Of a stretch of DNA of 64,000 bases, positions 34,701 through 43,574 are shown piece by piece (the stretch's first letter is position 1; every line of letters begins with the position of its first letter). The DNA comes from Bacillus shivajii (GTDB lineage: Bacteria > Bacillota > Bacilli > Bacillales > Salisediminibacteriaceae): contig NZ_CP084703.1 in NCBI RefSeq assembly GCF_020519665.1, positions 1,798,001 to 1,862,000 of the forward strand, given 5' to 3'. Both the position numbers and the translations under genes were made by a program. The notes under the pieces were generated by a model that did no database searches, was not told the origin of the DNA, and saw only the letters and a program-made list of their open reading frames with translations.

Positions 34701-36044
34701 GTGTCAAATGCCATTGAAAGGACAGAACATCATCAAGGTTTTACAAAGATTGAGAGACTTGGCTTAGAAAAAGTTCCTGACCACTTAAAGACGACAACTG
34801 CTTTTGATTATTCAAGAATACAAATCGCCGTTTCTGTAAACGCTGGAAACGTTTTAGTCCCTGCTCTAGCTGTGCTAGAAGGAGGGCTTTCTTTTTCAGC
34901 AGCTGTATTATCAACCGTTATAGGGGCTGTACTTGCATTCGTTTTTGTGTCTTTACTTGCATTACCTGGGGCTAAATATGGAATCCCAGCACAATATGCC
35001 ATTCGCACAATGGTTGGGACAAAAGGGGCGATGTGGATTACATCACCAGTACGAACGATTACCTCATTATATTGGTTTAGTGTTCAGACAATCGGTGGAG
35101 CATATATGTTACAAGAAATTTTACTACGAGCCTTTCATATACATATTCCGTTCATTTATCTGTCATTATTTTTAGCAATGATTATGGGGTATCTCGCTCT
35201 TGTTGGCTTTCACATGATGAAAAAAATAACAGCATTTTTCACACCGATCATGTTTTTATCAGCCGTTGTCATGTTTTACGTGTTCTTTACGTCAACACCG
35301 ACGGGAGAAAACCATGTGGCAATCTTTCAATTTGGAAGTGATAACTCCTTATCCATGATGGCCTTTTTTGCCAGTCTGGCGTTTGTTCAATATGTGTCAG
35401 GTGTTAGCTCTTCATCAGACTTGGCTAGATACGGCAGATCAACTCATCATGCGTTTTGGGGTATATTAATAGGAAATAGTGTAGGCTTTACGATTACGGC
35501 ATTACTTGGTGCCTATACGGCAGCTGCTGCGAACCATTGGAATCCGTTTATTATTACTAGCCAATGGACAGACTCAACAATATTGTTGTTCATTATTATG
35601 AGTGCCGCAATGATGAGCATGATTACGATTAACTTAAATAATGCATATACAGGAGGATATAGTTTATTAAATAGCTTTCCTTCACTAGGAAGAGTAAAGA
35701 GTGCAATGATCTTTGGTGCTGCAGGAGTTTTATTAAGCACATATCCAGGAGTAATTGATGAAGCAGAAGGTTTTATTTCATTATTAGGGGTGTTTATCAT
35801 CCCACTATCAGCAGTTATTGTAGCTGATTATACCGTTCATAAAAAGCTTAACATAAGTCGTAACGATTTAATGAAACTAGCAGATAATAAGAATAAATTG
35901 AATGCAGACGCATCATATGCCATTGTGTTTGGTATGATCATTTATGCACTCATCCCTTCTAGTTATGCCCCAGGTTTTATTAGTTTTTTTGTGACGGTGT
36001 TCACTTATGTTTGTCTAAAATATTTCAGAACAAGAAGGCGTTGA
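34701..36044 (+). CDS. NCS1 family nucleobase (cytosine/purine) permease
   Basis: This 447-residue protein has about twelve membrane helices and starts with GTG after AGGAGG. The N-terminal GLEKVPDHLKTTTAFDYSRIQIAVSVNAGN and later SGVSSSSDLARYGR fit the CodB-like nucleobase:cation symporter-1 family. The substrate could be cytosine, a purine or a related base. It is third in the operon with the GGDEF protein, and the NRDE gene follows after 7 nt. Confidence 0.85.
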   Translation: MSNAIERTEHHQGFTKIERLGLEKVPDHLKTTTAFDYSRIQIAVSVNAGNVLVPALAVLEGGLSFSAAVLSTVIGAVLAFVFVSLLALPGAKYGIPAQYAIRTMVGTKGAMWITSPVRTITSLYWFSVQTIGGAYMLQEILLRAFHIHIPFIYLSLFLAMIMGYLALVGFHMMKKITAFFTPIMFLSAVVMFYVFFTSTPTGENHVAIFQFGSDNSLSMMAFFASLAFVQYVSGVSSSSDLARYGRSTHHAFWGILIGNSVGFTITALLGAYTAAAANHWNPFIITSQWTDSTILLFIIMSAAMMSMITINLNNAYTGGYSLLNSFPSLGRVKSAMIFGAAGVLLSTYPGVIDEAEGFISLLGVFIIPLSAVIVADYTVHKKLNISRNDLMKLADNKNKLNADASYAIVFGMIIYALIPSSYAPGFISFFVTVFTYVCLKYFRTRRR

Positions 36045-36051
36045 TAACGGT

Positions 36052-36813
36052 ATGTGTTTAATTGGGTTAGCAATCGGAGAGCATCCTGAATTTCCTTTTA
36101 TTCTAGCCGCCAATCGAGACGAATTTTATGATCGTCCAACTGAAAAGGCAACATTTTGGATGGAAAACAATGATGTCGTAGGAGGAATCGACCTTGAAAA
36201 AGGAGGTTCCTGGTTAGCTTTATCAAAAAGTGGCGATATTGCGATGTTAACAAATGTAAGAGAAAAAAGTGCGCAAGAAACATACACAACATCAAGGGGA
36301 GAGCTTGTAAAAAGTTATTTTACAAACAGAGAAAAGTTTTATCATTTGATCAGCGAAAAGGAGAATTTTGAAGGGTTCAACTTAATATATGGTTCCATAA
36401 ACAGGTTGAATTATCTTTCAAACCGAATAGAAGATACGAAAACGATTCATAGGGGCGTTTATGCTTTAAGCAATGCAGAGTTGAATAGCGACTGGCCAAA
36501 AGTAGAGAGCATGAAAAAAGCGATGTATGATGGATTAGAAGTAAATAACAAAGAAGAACTCGTAGTACACTTGTTTAACGCTTTAAGAAATGATAAACAA
36601 GCCGATGACGAATATTTACCGACGACAGGTGTAACGAAGGAAATTGAGAAAATGTTGTCTCCTATGTTTATCAAAACAGAAGGATATGGTACAAGATCAA
36701 GTACAGTGATTATTGTTAATAAAGACGGGGATTGTACATTTATTGAAAGGTACTACGTTCCAAAAATCACCGAAAGAAGGTATTCATTTAAATTGAATAG
36801 TTATGATATTTGA
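36052..36813 (+). CDS. NRDE family protein (TANGO2-like)
   Basis: This 253-residue protein starts MCLIGLAIGEHPEFPFILAA and has the diagnostic NRDEFYDRPT at residues 21-30. The Cys at position 2 would become the N-terminal nucleophile after Met removal if the fold behaves like related Ntn hydrolases; this is inference. The eukaryotic relative TANGO2 is implicated in lipid and haem handling. It is the last gene of the GGDEF operon. Confidence 0.85.
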   Translation: MCLIGLAIGEHPEFPFILAANRDEFYDRPTEKATFWMENNDVVGGIDLEKGGSWLALSKSGDIAMLTNVREKSAQETYTTSRGELVKSYFTNREKFYHLISEKENFEGFNLIYGSINRLNYLSNRIEDTKTIHRGVYALSNAELNSDWPKVESMKKAMYDGLEVNNKEELVVHLFNALRNDKQADDEYLPTTGVTKEIEKMLSPMFIKTEGYGTRSSTVIIVNKDGDCTFIERYYVPKITERRYSFKLNSYDI

Positions 36814-36821
36814 TACTGAAT

Positions 36822-36860
36822 AAGGGGATGGGTTATTTTAAACACCCTCCCCTTGTTTTC
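36822..36860 (+). terminator. Terminator after the NRDE gene
   Basis: AAGGGGATGGG / CCCTCCCCTT, then TGTTTTC. Confidence 0.8.
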
Positions 36861-36885
36861 ATCAATGTTTAATTTGCAAACAAGT

Positions 36886-37149
36886 GAATCAATTTCATAA
36901 TTCCGTTTTTTCGCAATGAAACGAATGATATTATAATTTTTTCCATTAAATGTACGTTTTATTTGTAAGTGAACGTAACAAAAGACGGCGACTCCCGGAG
37001 GATAAGCGCAGTCTGAAGATCCACTTAGGCGAAGAACTGTCGAGCCTAAGTTAGCTGAAGACAAGCCCTCGGGAAAGCGTCCGTCTGAAGTGAAGTTCAC
37101 GCTCATCATTCGGAATTTCACATCTTATTTTGAGTTATGAAATTGATTC
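36886..37149 (-). mobile_element. MITE family 2, copy C (264 bp)
   Basis: Perfect 15-bp terminal repeats (GAATCAATTTCATAA both ways) are flanked by AAGT on both sides, a clean 4-bp target duplication. It lies in the opposite orientation to copies A, B and D. It is the shortest copy and has the core palindrome only. Confidence 0.88.
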
Positions 37150-37319
37150 AAGTAACTAAATAAATGATACAGTGACAAACTAATTTGATCACTAAATGCA
37201 AAAACATAATGACCGAAATCACATTAATTAACCTTCTATTTTGTAAGTTTTATTTGGTAATTTTGAAAACAAGAACAATATACCAATTAGTAATTAGGGA
37301 AGCTACTAATCTATGACTA

Positions 37320-38210
37320 CTAAAAGAAACGCACTGCATCTTGCTCAACAGTTACTGTTATCGGAGTTTGGCACAGTTTTTCACCGTCTCCTTGAACAGG
37401 TGTTTGATGAGAAGACTCTATTTGAAATGTCGTGCCACTCATTGAATGAACGTATGGAAGTGATAAATGTCTTCGAAAAAAGACAGAAGGTAAGATGACG
37501 ACTAATTTTATCAATGATAACCCGTGGACGATGACAAGGTCTGCTTTCCCATCATGAGGATCAGACTGTGGACATATCGGAATTCCTCCACCATAATAAT
37601 TCGTATTTCCACCTGCAATAAGCCAAACACGGTCAAACGTTTGTTTCCCATTTTCATCGGTGATGGTTGCTTGAACAGGTTCATATTGTTTAATTGCTTT
37701 AAAAAAGAAGAGCAAATATGTCAATTTACCTAAGAAAGCACGGTTTAACCATTTTTTTAATTTTGAATGTTGACATAAGGAGGCAGTCACAGCATCGACT
37801 CCAATTCCAACGATCGATAAAACACGCTTATCTTGAACTCGTAATAAATCATAGGTTTTTGGTTGATTATGTATAATTCGTTTTATCGCTTTTTTCGTAT
37901 TGTTACTTATTTTTAATGAACGTCCGAAGTCATTTCCAGAGCCTGAAGGGATTAACCCAAAGGGGACATCAATATCGTGTAAATGTTGAATCGTTTGATG
38001 TAATGTTCCATCACCACCAACTACGATGACTCCTTTTAACGCATTGCCAGTTTCATTTATTTTGTCATGAATGATTTGCCACATTTCATCCCCTTGATAT
38101 TGGTGGGTAAAATATGATACAAAACGTGTAGAGAAATGTTGTTTCATTTGTTTTAGGATATAATTAGACTTATGTTGACCTGAGTACGAATTGACAATAA
38201 CAATAAACAT
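37320..38210 (-). CDS. Diacylglycerol kinase family lipid kinase
   Basis: This 296-residue protein has the nucleotide-binding motif VVGGDGTLHQTI (about residues 63-74) and the substrate loop IPSGSGNDFGRSL. These are the hallmarks of DgkB/YtlR-type soluble lipid kinases. The C-terminal beta-sandwich is complete (VQGDGEKL near the end). It starts with ATG after AAGGAGAACG. Whether the substrate is diacylglycerol or a sphingoid-like lipid is not decided by sequence. Confidence 0.9.
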   Translation of the reverse strand: MFIVIVNSYSGQHKSNYILKQMKQHFSTRFVSYFTHQYQGDEMWQIIHDKINETGNALKGVIVVGGDGTLHQTIQHLHDIDVPFGLIPSGSGNDFGRSLKISNNTKKAIKRIIHNQPKTYDLLRVQDKRVLSIVGIGVDAVTASLCQHSKLKKWLNRAFLGKLTYLLFFFKAIKQYEPVQATITDENGKQTFDRVWLIAGGNTNYYGGGIPICPQSDPHDGKADLVIVHGLSLIKLVVILPSVFFRRHLSLPYVHSMSGTTFQIESSHQTPVQGDGEKLCQTPITVTVEQDAVRFF

Positions 38211-38455
38211 AACGTTCTCCTTACAAAGTTGAAATTCTATGAATCACACGATGGACTAGCTTTTTCATTATAACATTGAAATAGTAGAAGGCACTGATTA
38301 TTTCGATAATCTTTGAAAGGGAACGTAGGAAATGAAATTATGAATATTATATGAGAATTTACGTTGAATATAGTATTATATATATTCAGGCTTTATAATA
38401 GAAGTGTAATTCGTTTAACCAGAGACTGGACAAACGAGCCAGAGGAGGGATATAA
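38211..38455 (+). other. tatA upstream region
   Basis: This AT-rich promoter region is shared by the divergent lipid kinase and tatA genes. TATAAT is visible near 38395. No gene is seen. Confidence 0.4.
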
Positions 38456-38644
38456 ATGCTATCTAATATTGGAATTCCAGGTTTAATCCTTATACTAGTC
38501 ATTGCATTAGTAATTTTCGGACCAAAGAAGCTTCCGGAAATTGGTCGTGCGATGGGACAAACGCTAAAGGAATTTAAAAACTCGACAAGAGACTTAACAA
38601 ATGAAGATGATGACGATTCATCGAAAAAAAAATCAAATCAATAA
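38456..38644 (+). CDS. tatA: Sec-independent translocase subunit TatA
   Basis: This 62-residue protein has a short N-terminal membrane helix ([17 protein letters not shown]), the [14 protein letters not shown] amphipathic helix with its invariant Phe-Gly, and a charged tail ([10 protein letters not shown]). TatA oligomers form the pore or membrane-thinning zone through which folded twin-arginine proteins pass. The start ATG follows AGAGGAGGG. tatC lies 166 nt downstream behind a structured region. Confidence 0.95.
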   Translation: MLSNIGIPGLILILVIALVIFGPKKLPEIGRAMGQTLKEFKNSTRDLTNEDDDDSSKKKSNQ

Positions 38645-38652
38645 AGTGATGA

Positions 38653-38725
38653 CTTCAAAAAGTTACTAAGCTTGCTAGTTCCAGGTGGACTAGTAACGTC
38701 GATCGTTTTGTCAAACTTTTTGAGT
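38653..38725 (+). promoter_or_regulatory. Hairpin between tatA and tatC
   Basis: TCAAAAAGTT (38655-38664) pairs with AACTTTTTGA (38714-38723). Inside it GTTACTA / TAGTAAC and CTAGTTCC-AGGT-GGACTAG offer a further stem. No T-run follows, so it is more likely an RNA processing or stability element than a full terminator. Confidence 0.55.
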
Positions 38726-38810
38726 GCCGCTAAAATGTAAAATAAAGGGTTGAAAGGATGTGAGGTGTCATCCATCTTGCATCTTTTTCATGTTTAAGGA
38801 GAGCCTCATC

Positions 38811-39554
38811 ATGTCTAACGAAAGTATGAACATTCTTGATCACTTAGACGAATTAAGAAAACGTATTATGATCACGTTAGCAGCATTTATCGTTTTCTTT
38901 ATTATAAGCTTTATTTTTATTCGGGACATTTATGAATGGTTTGTTAAGGACCTTAATATGACACTCACCGTCTTAGGACCGCTAGATATTGTATGGGTTT
39001 ACTTTAGTTTAGCAGGTGTCATTGCGTTAGCGTGTACTGTACCAGTACTCATCTTTCAAATTTGGGTGTTTGTAAAGCCGGCCTTAACTGACAAAGAAAG
39101 GAAAGCAACGATTATTTATATTCCTGCTTCTTTCATACTGTTTGTAGGTGGGTTAGCATTTGGTTATTTTGTTGTTATGCCGATTGTATTGAATTTCTTG
39201 CTCGGCTTATCAGCAGAGATGTTTGAAACGATGTTTACTCCGGATAAATATTTCCAATTCGTATTAAGAATGACCATTCCTTTTAGTATTCTATTTGAAA
39301 TGCCATTAGTCGTTATGTTCTTAACGAGTATCGGTATTATAACGCCTGAAGGAATGAAGAATAACAGGAAATATGCTTACTTTGCATTAATTGTCGTCAG
39401 TGTACTTATTTCACCACCAGATTTACTTTCGGATATTCTAGTGATTATCCCATTACTACTCTTATACGAAGTAAGTATTACAATGGCTGGATTCGTTTAC
39501 CGAAAAAAATTAAAAAAAGAACAGCAAACTGAAGATTCACCGTATCATTCTTAA
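38811..39554 (+). CDS. tatC: Sec-independent translocase subunit TatC
   Basis: This 247-residue polytopic protein has six membrane helices. The N-terminal HLDELRKRI (about residues 11-19) is the signal-peptide binding motif, and the periplasmic loop and FEMPLVV segment with its conserved Glu are present. TatC recognises twin-arginine signals and recruits TatA. The ATG at 38811 follows AAGGAG. It forms a two-gene minimal Tat system, as is usual in Gram-positives. Confidence 0.95.
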   Translation: MSNESMNILDHLDELRKRIMITLAAFIVFFIISFIFIRDIYEWFVKDLNMTLTVLGPLDIVWVYFSLAGVIALACTVPVLIFQIWVFVKPALTDKERKATIIYIPASFILFVGGLAFGYFVVMPIVLNFLLGLSAEMFETMFTPDKYFQFVLRMTIPFSILFEMPLVVMFLTSIGIITPEGMKNNRKYAYFALIVVSVLISPPDLLSDILVIIPLLLLYEVSITMAGFVYRKKLKKEQQTEDSPYHS

Positions 39555-39556
39555 AG

Positions 39557-39591
39557 TAGAAGGTCTCATTCCGAGGCCTTCTTTTTTTGTT
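39557..39591 (+). terminator. Terminator after tatC
   Basis: AGAAGGTCTC-ATTCC-GAGGCCTTCT is followed by T7. Confidence 0.9.
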
Positions 39592-39700
39592 TTTCTCATA
39601 AAAATGTATAGAATTTCACCTAAGATTTTTACTCGAAGTAGATGAATTTAAATGTGAAGTATAAGTTCAACTAAGACTTTTTCTTCGGGTAACAGATTCC
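39592..39700 (+). repeat. Repeat family 3, copy 2
   Basis: A diverged version of the 23482 repeat: ATAAAAATGTATAGAATTTC at the start and AGTATAAGTTCAACTAAGAC near the end align along the whole length. Confidence 0.55.
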
Positions 39701-39758
39701 CAAGCGGTGTAACGAGTTCCGTAACCTGTCTCAAACAAAGAAAATGTTGAGTAATTTG

Positions 39759-39797
39759 CCTATCAAATTATATGGTGATTTGATAGGGGTTTTTTAT
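39759..39797 (+). terminator. Terminator-like hairpin before the gene array
   Basis: CCTATCAAAT / ATTTGATAGG is followed by GGTTTTTT. There is no gene directly upstream, so it may end a small RNA or mark a lost gene. Confidence 0.6.
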
Positions 39798-40002
39798 TTA
39801 TTGATCTATAGGGGATTACCTCTTATTGAAATGTTTTTCGTAATCTAAATTGTATGAAAAATGTATCAAGCCTCAAGGTACATTTTCAGCTGGAGTTTTA
39901 TTAAACGAAAATAACCTAACAAAAGAGTTTGTGGCAACGTTGGAATTATATGTTAAAATTTCAATGTGTAGTATGCTGAGTTTGTGAAAAGATGTACTAA
40001 AA

Positions 40003-40074
40003 GTAATGGGGAGTTTCGCTTAATAAGGACATACCATTTTTTTATTGAACTAACGGAGCAGAATAGTTGAATAA
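40003..40074 (+). repeat. Array motif, site 1 (two copies)
   Basis: GTAATGGGGAGTTTCGCTTAATAAGG (in two parts) at 40003-40028 and AACTAACGGAGCAG followed by AGTTGAATAA at 40048-40074. Both precede the first gene of the island. Confidence 0.55.
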
Positions 40075-40100
40075 ATATATGGTTATGAAGGGGGAGAACG

Positions 40101-40511
40101 ATGATTAAGAAACTATTTGGGTTTAAGAGTAGAAATGTATTATCAAATATTACTTTGGATAACATCCAAAACAAGATGAATGAAATGGGATTTAATAAGG
40201 AATTTGTTGATGAAATAATGATTATTTTAGAAAACAGGTTTAATAAATATGGTAAGGAAGAATTCCAAGAATGGTTTGACGGGTTAAATTATAGATTACC
40301 AGAGGAATTTAATAATGAAAAAGTTGCTATTAAGATATATGAAAAGCATTCTCTTTTGATTGAGGAACAAGTAAAAAAATTAGAACAGGAAACAAAATTA
40401 TCTTGGGAAATACAAACAGAAGATTTAAAAAACAGTAATGAAAAAGTACAAAAAGTTCAGTTGGTAATTAGACATAGGCTCTCAGATATTTCCTTAGACT
40501 TGTTAAACTAA
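40101..40511 (+). CDS. Hypothetical protein, array gene 1
   Basis: This 136-residue, helical, charged cytosolic protein starts with ATG after AAGGGGGAG. It has no signal peptide or motif that can be assigned. Codon use is AT-rich like the rest of the island. It is followed within a few bases by an array-motif hairpin. Confidence 0.7.
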   Translation: MIKKLFGFKSRNVLSNITLDNIQNKMNEMGFNKEFVDEIMIILENRFNKYGKEEFQEWFDGLNYRLPEEFNNEKVAIKIYEKHSLLIEEQVKKLEQETKLSWEIQTEDLKNSNEKVQKVQLVIRHRLSDISLDLLN

Positions 40512-40570
40512 CGGAGAGCGAGAGTTGAATAAGCTCTCGCTTCTGTTGTGGTACTAATGGGGAGTTTAGG
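40505..40570 (+). repeat. Array motif, site 2 (hairpin plus second copy)
   Basis: ACTAACGGAG is followed by the perfect stem AGCGAGAG / CTCTCGCT around the loop TTGAATAAG (40517-40541). A second copy, ACTAATGGGGAG, is at 40553-40564. The motif starts inside the stop region of array gene 1. Confidence 0.6.
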
Positions 40571-40646
40571 AAAAAAAGCAGTGATTTAGGTGAAAAGTTA
40601 AGTGAGATACCACTTATTAAGGTAAAAGTATAGGGGGCAGTACACA

Positions 40647-40943
40647 ATGCACGAAATATCATTTCTTTTAGGAGTTTTTATGATATTATACGCAATTGGT
40701 CATGCAATGAAATTGACCTTTTTGTTAGGAAAAAGAGCCAAAAAGTTGGACAGAGATGCACGCCATAAACATCAGAAAGGACTAGTGGCTCCCTGTTTAG
40801 CGTTAGGTATTATATTTATAGGCATAAACATTGCAACAGAGGCAGAAATAATTGGAACAACTTTGTTTGTGGTATTATACATTGTTTTGGTTTTACCACT
40901 TGTAATTTGGATTTTTGCTTATGACAAAAAACACGTAGGTTAA
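40647..40943 (+). CDS. Small membrane protein (98 aa), array gene 2
   Basis: The protein has three predicted membrane helices (residues 5-25, 48-66 and 70-92) and a basic cytoplasmic loop (KRAKKLDRDARHKHQKG). It starts with ATG after TAGGGGGC. The family is not recognised. The next gene follows after 41 nt without an array motif, so genes 2 and 3 may have moved together. Confidence 0.72.
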   Translation: MHEISFLLGVFMILYAIGHAMKLTFLLGKRAKKLDRDARHKHQKGLVAPCLALGIIFIGINIATEAEIIGTTLFVVLYIVLVLPLVIWIFAYDKKHVG

Positions 40944-40984
40944 TATTTTGAGCAATCATTTAATACAAGGGGGGAAAATAAACT

Positions 40985-41638
40985 ATGAAGAAATTACTGT
41001 GTGTATGTTCACTCATAATTGCAGGTATAACCTTATTTGGTTGCGGTAGCAGTAATATGGCTGAAAACAACGATGGGGAAAAAGAAGTTTCTGAGACAAA
41101 TGAAAAGAAACAGTATGATAGCGTAATAGAAGAAATTAGAGATAAGGCAATGAGTGAATTAGACATAAAAGATATTCTCGTTCCAGAAATGGAAGAATTA
41201 GAAATCAAAAATGCATTTGTTACTTTTTCAGGAGAAGAGCCTTTTTCTGTAGATGTTCAGTACCATGCGGAAGTATCGGATAAAGATGAGCGCTACGAAA
41301 ATGAAGTCATTGTAGAAGAAGAAAAAGAAAAAACAGGGATGAAACATCTCGTTCCTCCTTATGTAAATGCGGGAGATATGTACTTTTGGTTAGCTTTTAG
41401 TAAATTAGATATGCCGGAGATGCTTAATAACGAAGAGGGCGGTATTAGTGAAGACTTGATAGAGATAGAAGCAAACGAAGTGTTATTTAGAAACAACGGA
41501 ACCGACTATCAATACTTTATCGCTGTGGATGAAGGACATTATATGTTTTCATACAATATTGAGCACTATTCGCAAGAAGAAGTTGAAAAGATAACAAGCA
41601 AATTCATAGAAAAAATTAAATCAGGTGAATATAGTTAA
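40985..41638 (+). CDS. Lipoprotein, array gene 3
   Basis: This 217-residue protein begins with a lipoprotein signal (SLIIAGITLFGCGSS). The mature part is acidic and has no recognised domain. Probable location is the outer face of the membrane. It starts with ATG after AGGGGGG. An array-motif hairpin follows. Confidence 0.75.
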   Translation: MKKLLCVCSLIIAGITLFGCGSSNMAENNDGEKEVSETNEKKQYDSVIEEIRDKAMSELDIKDILVPEMEELEIKNAFVTFSGEEPFSVDVQYHAEVSDKDERYENEVIVEEEKEKTGMKHLVPPYVNAGDMYFWLAFSKLDMPEMLNNEEGGISEDLIEIEANEVLFRNNGTDYQYFIAVDEGHYMFSYNIEHYSQEEVEKITSKFIEKIKSGEYS

Positions 41639-41660
41639 AGATTGTTAAATCATATGTATA

Positions 41661-41770
41661 TAACTACGGGTAGCGTTTCTTTAATAAGAGACGCTATTTT
41701 TTGGCCAAATAAAAGGAAAATAATGTTAAACTTGAAATGATAAAGCTTATTAAAGTAATGGAGAGATTAA
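41661..41770 (+). repeat. Array motif, site 3 (hairpin plus second copy)
   Basis: ACTACGGGT then AGCGTTTCT-TTAATA-AGAGACGCT followed by T6, so it also works as a terminator. About 60 nt of sequence conserved with sites 9 and 10 follows, then the second copy GTAATGGAGAG at 41755-41765. Confidence 0.6.
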
Positions 41771-41819
41771 TTTTGATCATTGAAATTAGGAACTCCAATT
41801 ACTAGAAAAGGTGGTTTAA

Positions 41820-41972
41820 TTGAAAAAAGCTACTTGGACTTTAATCTTCATGATAAGCGCATTTGTAATTTTTAGTGTTGTGACAAAGGAAGTCAATTTT
41901 GGAATGGTTGTTATTATAGTAAGTTTTATAATTGGACAGGTAACATTCTATTTTCTACATAGAGATTACTAG
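41820..41972 (+). CDS. Small membrane protein (50 aa), array gene 4
   Basis: TTG start after AAAAGGTGG at a normal distance. Two membrane helices (WTLIFMISAFVIFSVV and MVVIIVSFIIGQVTFYF) and a basic end. It resembles many short Bacillus two-helix proteins but no family is recognised. Confidence 0.6.
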   Translation: MKKATWTLIFMISAFVIFSVVTKEVNFGMVVIIVSFIIGQVTFYFLHRDY

Positions 41973-41996
41973 CTATACATCTTATGATGGTTTGCT

Positions 41997-42060
41997 CACA
42001 AACGGTAGCTTTATCTGAACAAGCAATCGCTCCCCTTGTATTGTTAACAGGGAGTTTAGC
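41997..42060 (+). repeat. Array motif, site 4 (two copies)
   Basis: CACAAACGGTAGCTTTATCT followed by GAACAAG, then GTTAACAGGGAGTTTAGC at 42043-42060. Confidence 0.5.
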
Positions 42061-42082
42061 AAAAAAAGAGAAGGAGGTAATT

Positions 42083-42544
42083 ATGAAGAAAATTTTAATG
42101 GGAACCTTCCTGTTATTATTGCTTTTATATTTCTTTCCTAATCAATCAGTTGAGATGTCTAAGGTAACCACTACTGATGTAGAAGGTGCGTTAAATGATT
42201 TATTAGAATTTGAAATAAAAACCCCTATGTACTTAGAGGATATTACATGGAGGGGAGCTAGTATAACTTATCATGACGACGAACAAGCGAAAATTGAATT
42301 ATTTGGTAATTCTGATGAAATCAAAGAAGTTTCAGTTAGGTTTGTAGCTTCACTGGTTGAGTTGGAAAAAGGAGAAACCTATACTTGGGAAGAAATCGAG
42401 ATTAATAATAATCCTGGATTTATCGCTCGTCCAAATGCAATATTTATTCAATGGGAGGTCGACGGTACAACATATAGACTACAAGGCAATAATATAAGTG
42501 AAGAGAAATTATTAAAAATAGCAGAATCATTGGGAGGATTTTGA
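42083..42544 (+). CDS. Secreted or anchored DUF4367-like protein, array gene 5
   Basis: This 153-residue protein has an N-terminal hydrophobic segment (ILMGTFLLLLLLYFF) that is a signal or anchor. The mature part ends in WEVDGTTYRLQGNNISEEKLLKIAESL, a pattern like the C-terminus of DUF4367 domains. It starts with ATG after AAGGAGG. The function is unknown. Confidence 0.7.
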   Translation: MKKILMGTFLLLLLLYFFPNQSVEMSKVTTTDVEGALNDLLEFEIKTPMYLEDITWRGASITYHDDEQAKIELFGNSDEIKEVSVRFVASLVELEKGETYTWEEIEINNNPGFIARPNAIFIQWEVDGTTYRLQGNNISEEKLLKIAESLGGF

Positions 42545-42674
42545 GTTGTATATTAATGAATGATCCTTTAATGTTCGAGGTGTGATAGCTTAATAAGTTA
42601 TTTTCTTAGTTATTTAATTTTCCATAACATAGTTATTTTTAAGTTTGATTTGTTTTTATCTAGGGGGGAATTTT

Positions 42675-43127
42675 ATGAGGAAAATCTCTTTTTTGATCTT
42701 TGTTTCATTTATATTTATCATAGGGTGCCAAGATAGAGAACGGGAAGGAATCCCTTTTCCCAAAGAGCATGAAAATTACCTATCTTCGTATGGTTGGGAT
42801 ATTCGATACAGTCATTCTAAAGTATATTTCAACTATCAAGAAACTGATAAATCGATAGTACATAATCAACTTAATGAACATCAGAAATATGTACAAGAGA
42901 AAAAAGAAAATGCAAATATTGACCTCACCCCATACTTGGATGAACCTATCTTACAAAGAGGGTATATTGTAGAAACTGGTTCTCTAAATTATGATTGGAT
43001 ACAAGCATATGTTTATGAAGCAGACGATGAAATGATCGGTGGTTATTTAGTTTTGTATAGGAAAGATAAAAATGATGGGGTTCCCGTAGAAATACCATTG
43101 TTGGATTATCAGGATTTAGTAGGTTAA
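42675..43127 (+). CDS. DUF4830-like lipoprotein, array gene 6
   Basis: This 150-residue lipoprotein (signal ISFLIFVSFIFIIGC) starts with ATG after TAGGGGGG. The mature part, with YLSSYGWDIRYSHSKV and a segment ending in MIGGYLVLYR, resembles DUF4830. The role is unknown; it is probably exposed at the cell surface. A weak array motif (GATAGCTTAATAAG) lies before it at 42584. Confidence 0.7.
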   Translation: MRKISFLIFVSFIFIIGCQDREREGIPFPKEHENYLSSYGWDIRYSHSKVYFNYQETDKSIVHNQLNEHQKYVQEKKENANIDLTPYLDEPILQRGYIVETGSLNYDWIQAYVYEADDEMIGGYLVLYRKDKNDGVPVEIPLLDYQDLVG

Positions 43128-43150
43128 GGGGATGTTGATTATTTTCTTAT

Positions 43151-43170
43151 TGAACAAACGGGTAGCTTTA
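43151..43170 (+). repeat. Array motif, site 5
   Basis: TGAACAAACGGGTAGCTTTA runs directly into the GGAGGT site of the next gene. Confidence 0.5.
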
Positions 43171-43184
43171 CTGGAGGTATAGAT

Positions 43185-43367
43185 TTGGTTAGATTTTTAT
43201 TTATTTTCGGACTAATAATATTTGCATTTTGTTTTATATTCTTTGTAATGAACTTTATAGGGGAATATGATGGAATGACGTTAATTTGGACAGTGTTTGG
43301 AATGCTCAATGCAAGTATTGCAATGGGGGTTTCTGAAATTTTAAGTGTAGTGAAAAGTAAAGAATAA
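43185..43367 (+). CDS. Small membrane protein (60 aa), array gene 7
   Basis: TTG start six bases after GGAGGT. Two membrane helices (FLFIFGLIIFAFCFIFFVM and a second at residues 32-52), basic C-terminus. The family is not recognised. Confidence 0.65.
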   Translation: MVRFLFIFGLIIFAFCFIFFVMNFIGEYDGMTLIWTVFGMLNASIAMGVSEILSVVKSKE

Positions 43368-43390
43368 ATACTATGTGAAATAGTGTACTT

Positions 43391-43510
43391 AAAGAAACGG
43401 ATAGCAATAGTTCAATAAGCCTCTGGTGCCGTTGAGGGGCTAATGGGGAGAACCCTTCAACAGGAGAAGATATTTTTATTTAACTGTACGGAGCAGGATA
43501 CTTCAATAAA
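43391..43510 (+). repeat. Array motif, site 6 (three copies)
   Basis: AAAGAAACGGATAGCAATAG plus TTCAATAAG; GCTAATGGGGAG at 43439; and TAACTGTACGGAGCAGGATA plus CTTCAATAA at 43481. Three copies in a row with no intact gene between them suggest lost cassettes. Confidence 0.6.
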
Positions 43511-43574
43511 TGTTTGTGGTTGAGATCAGCAATTTACTTAAAATTAAATATAAAATTAAGAGAGGAAGGACAAT

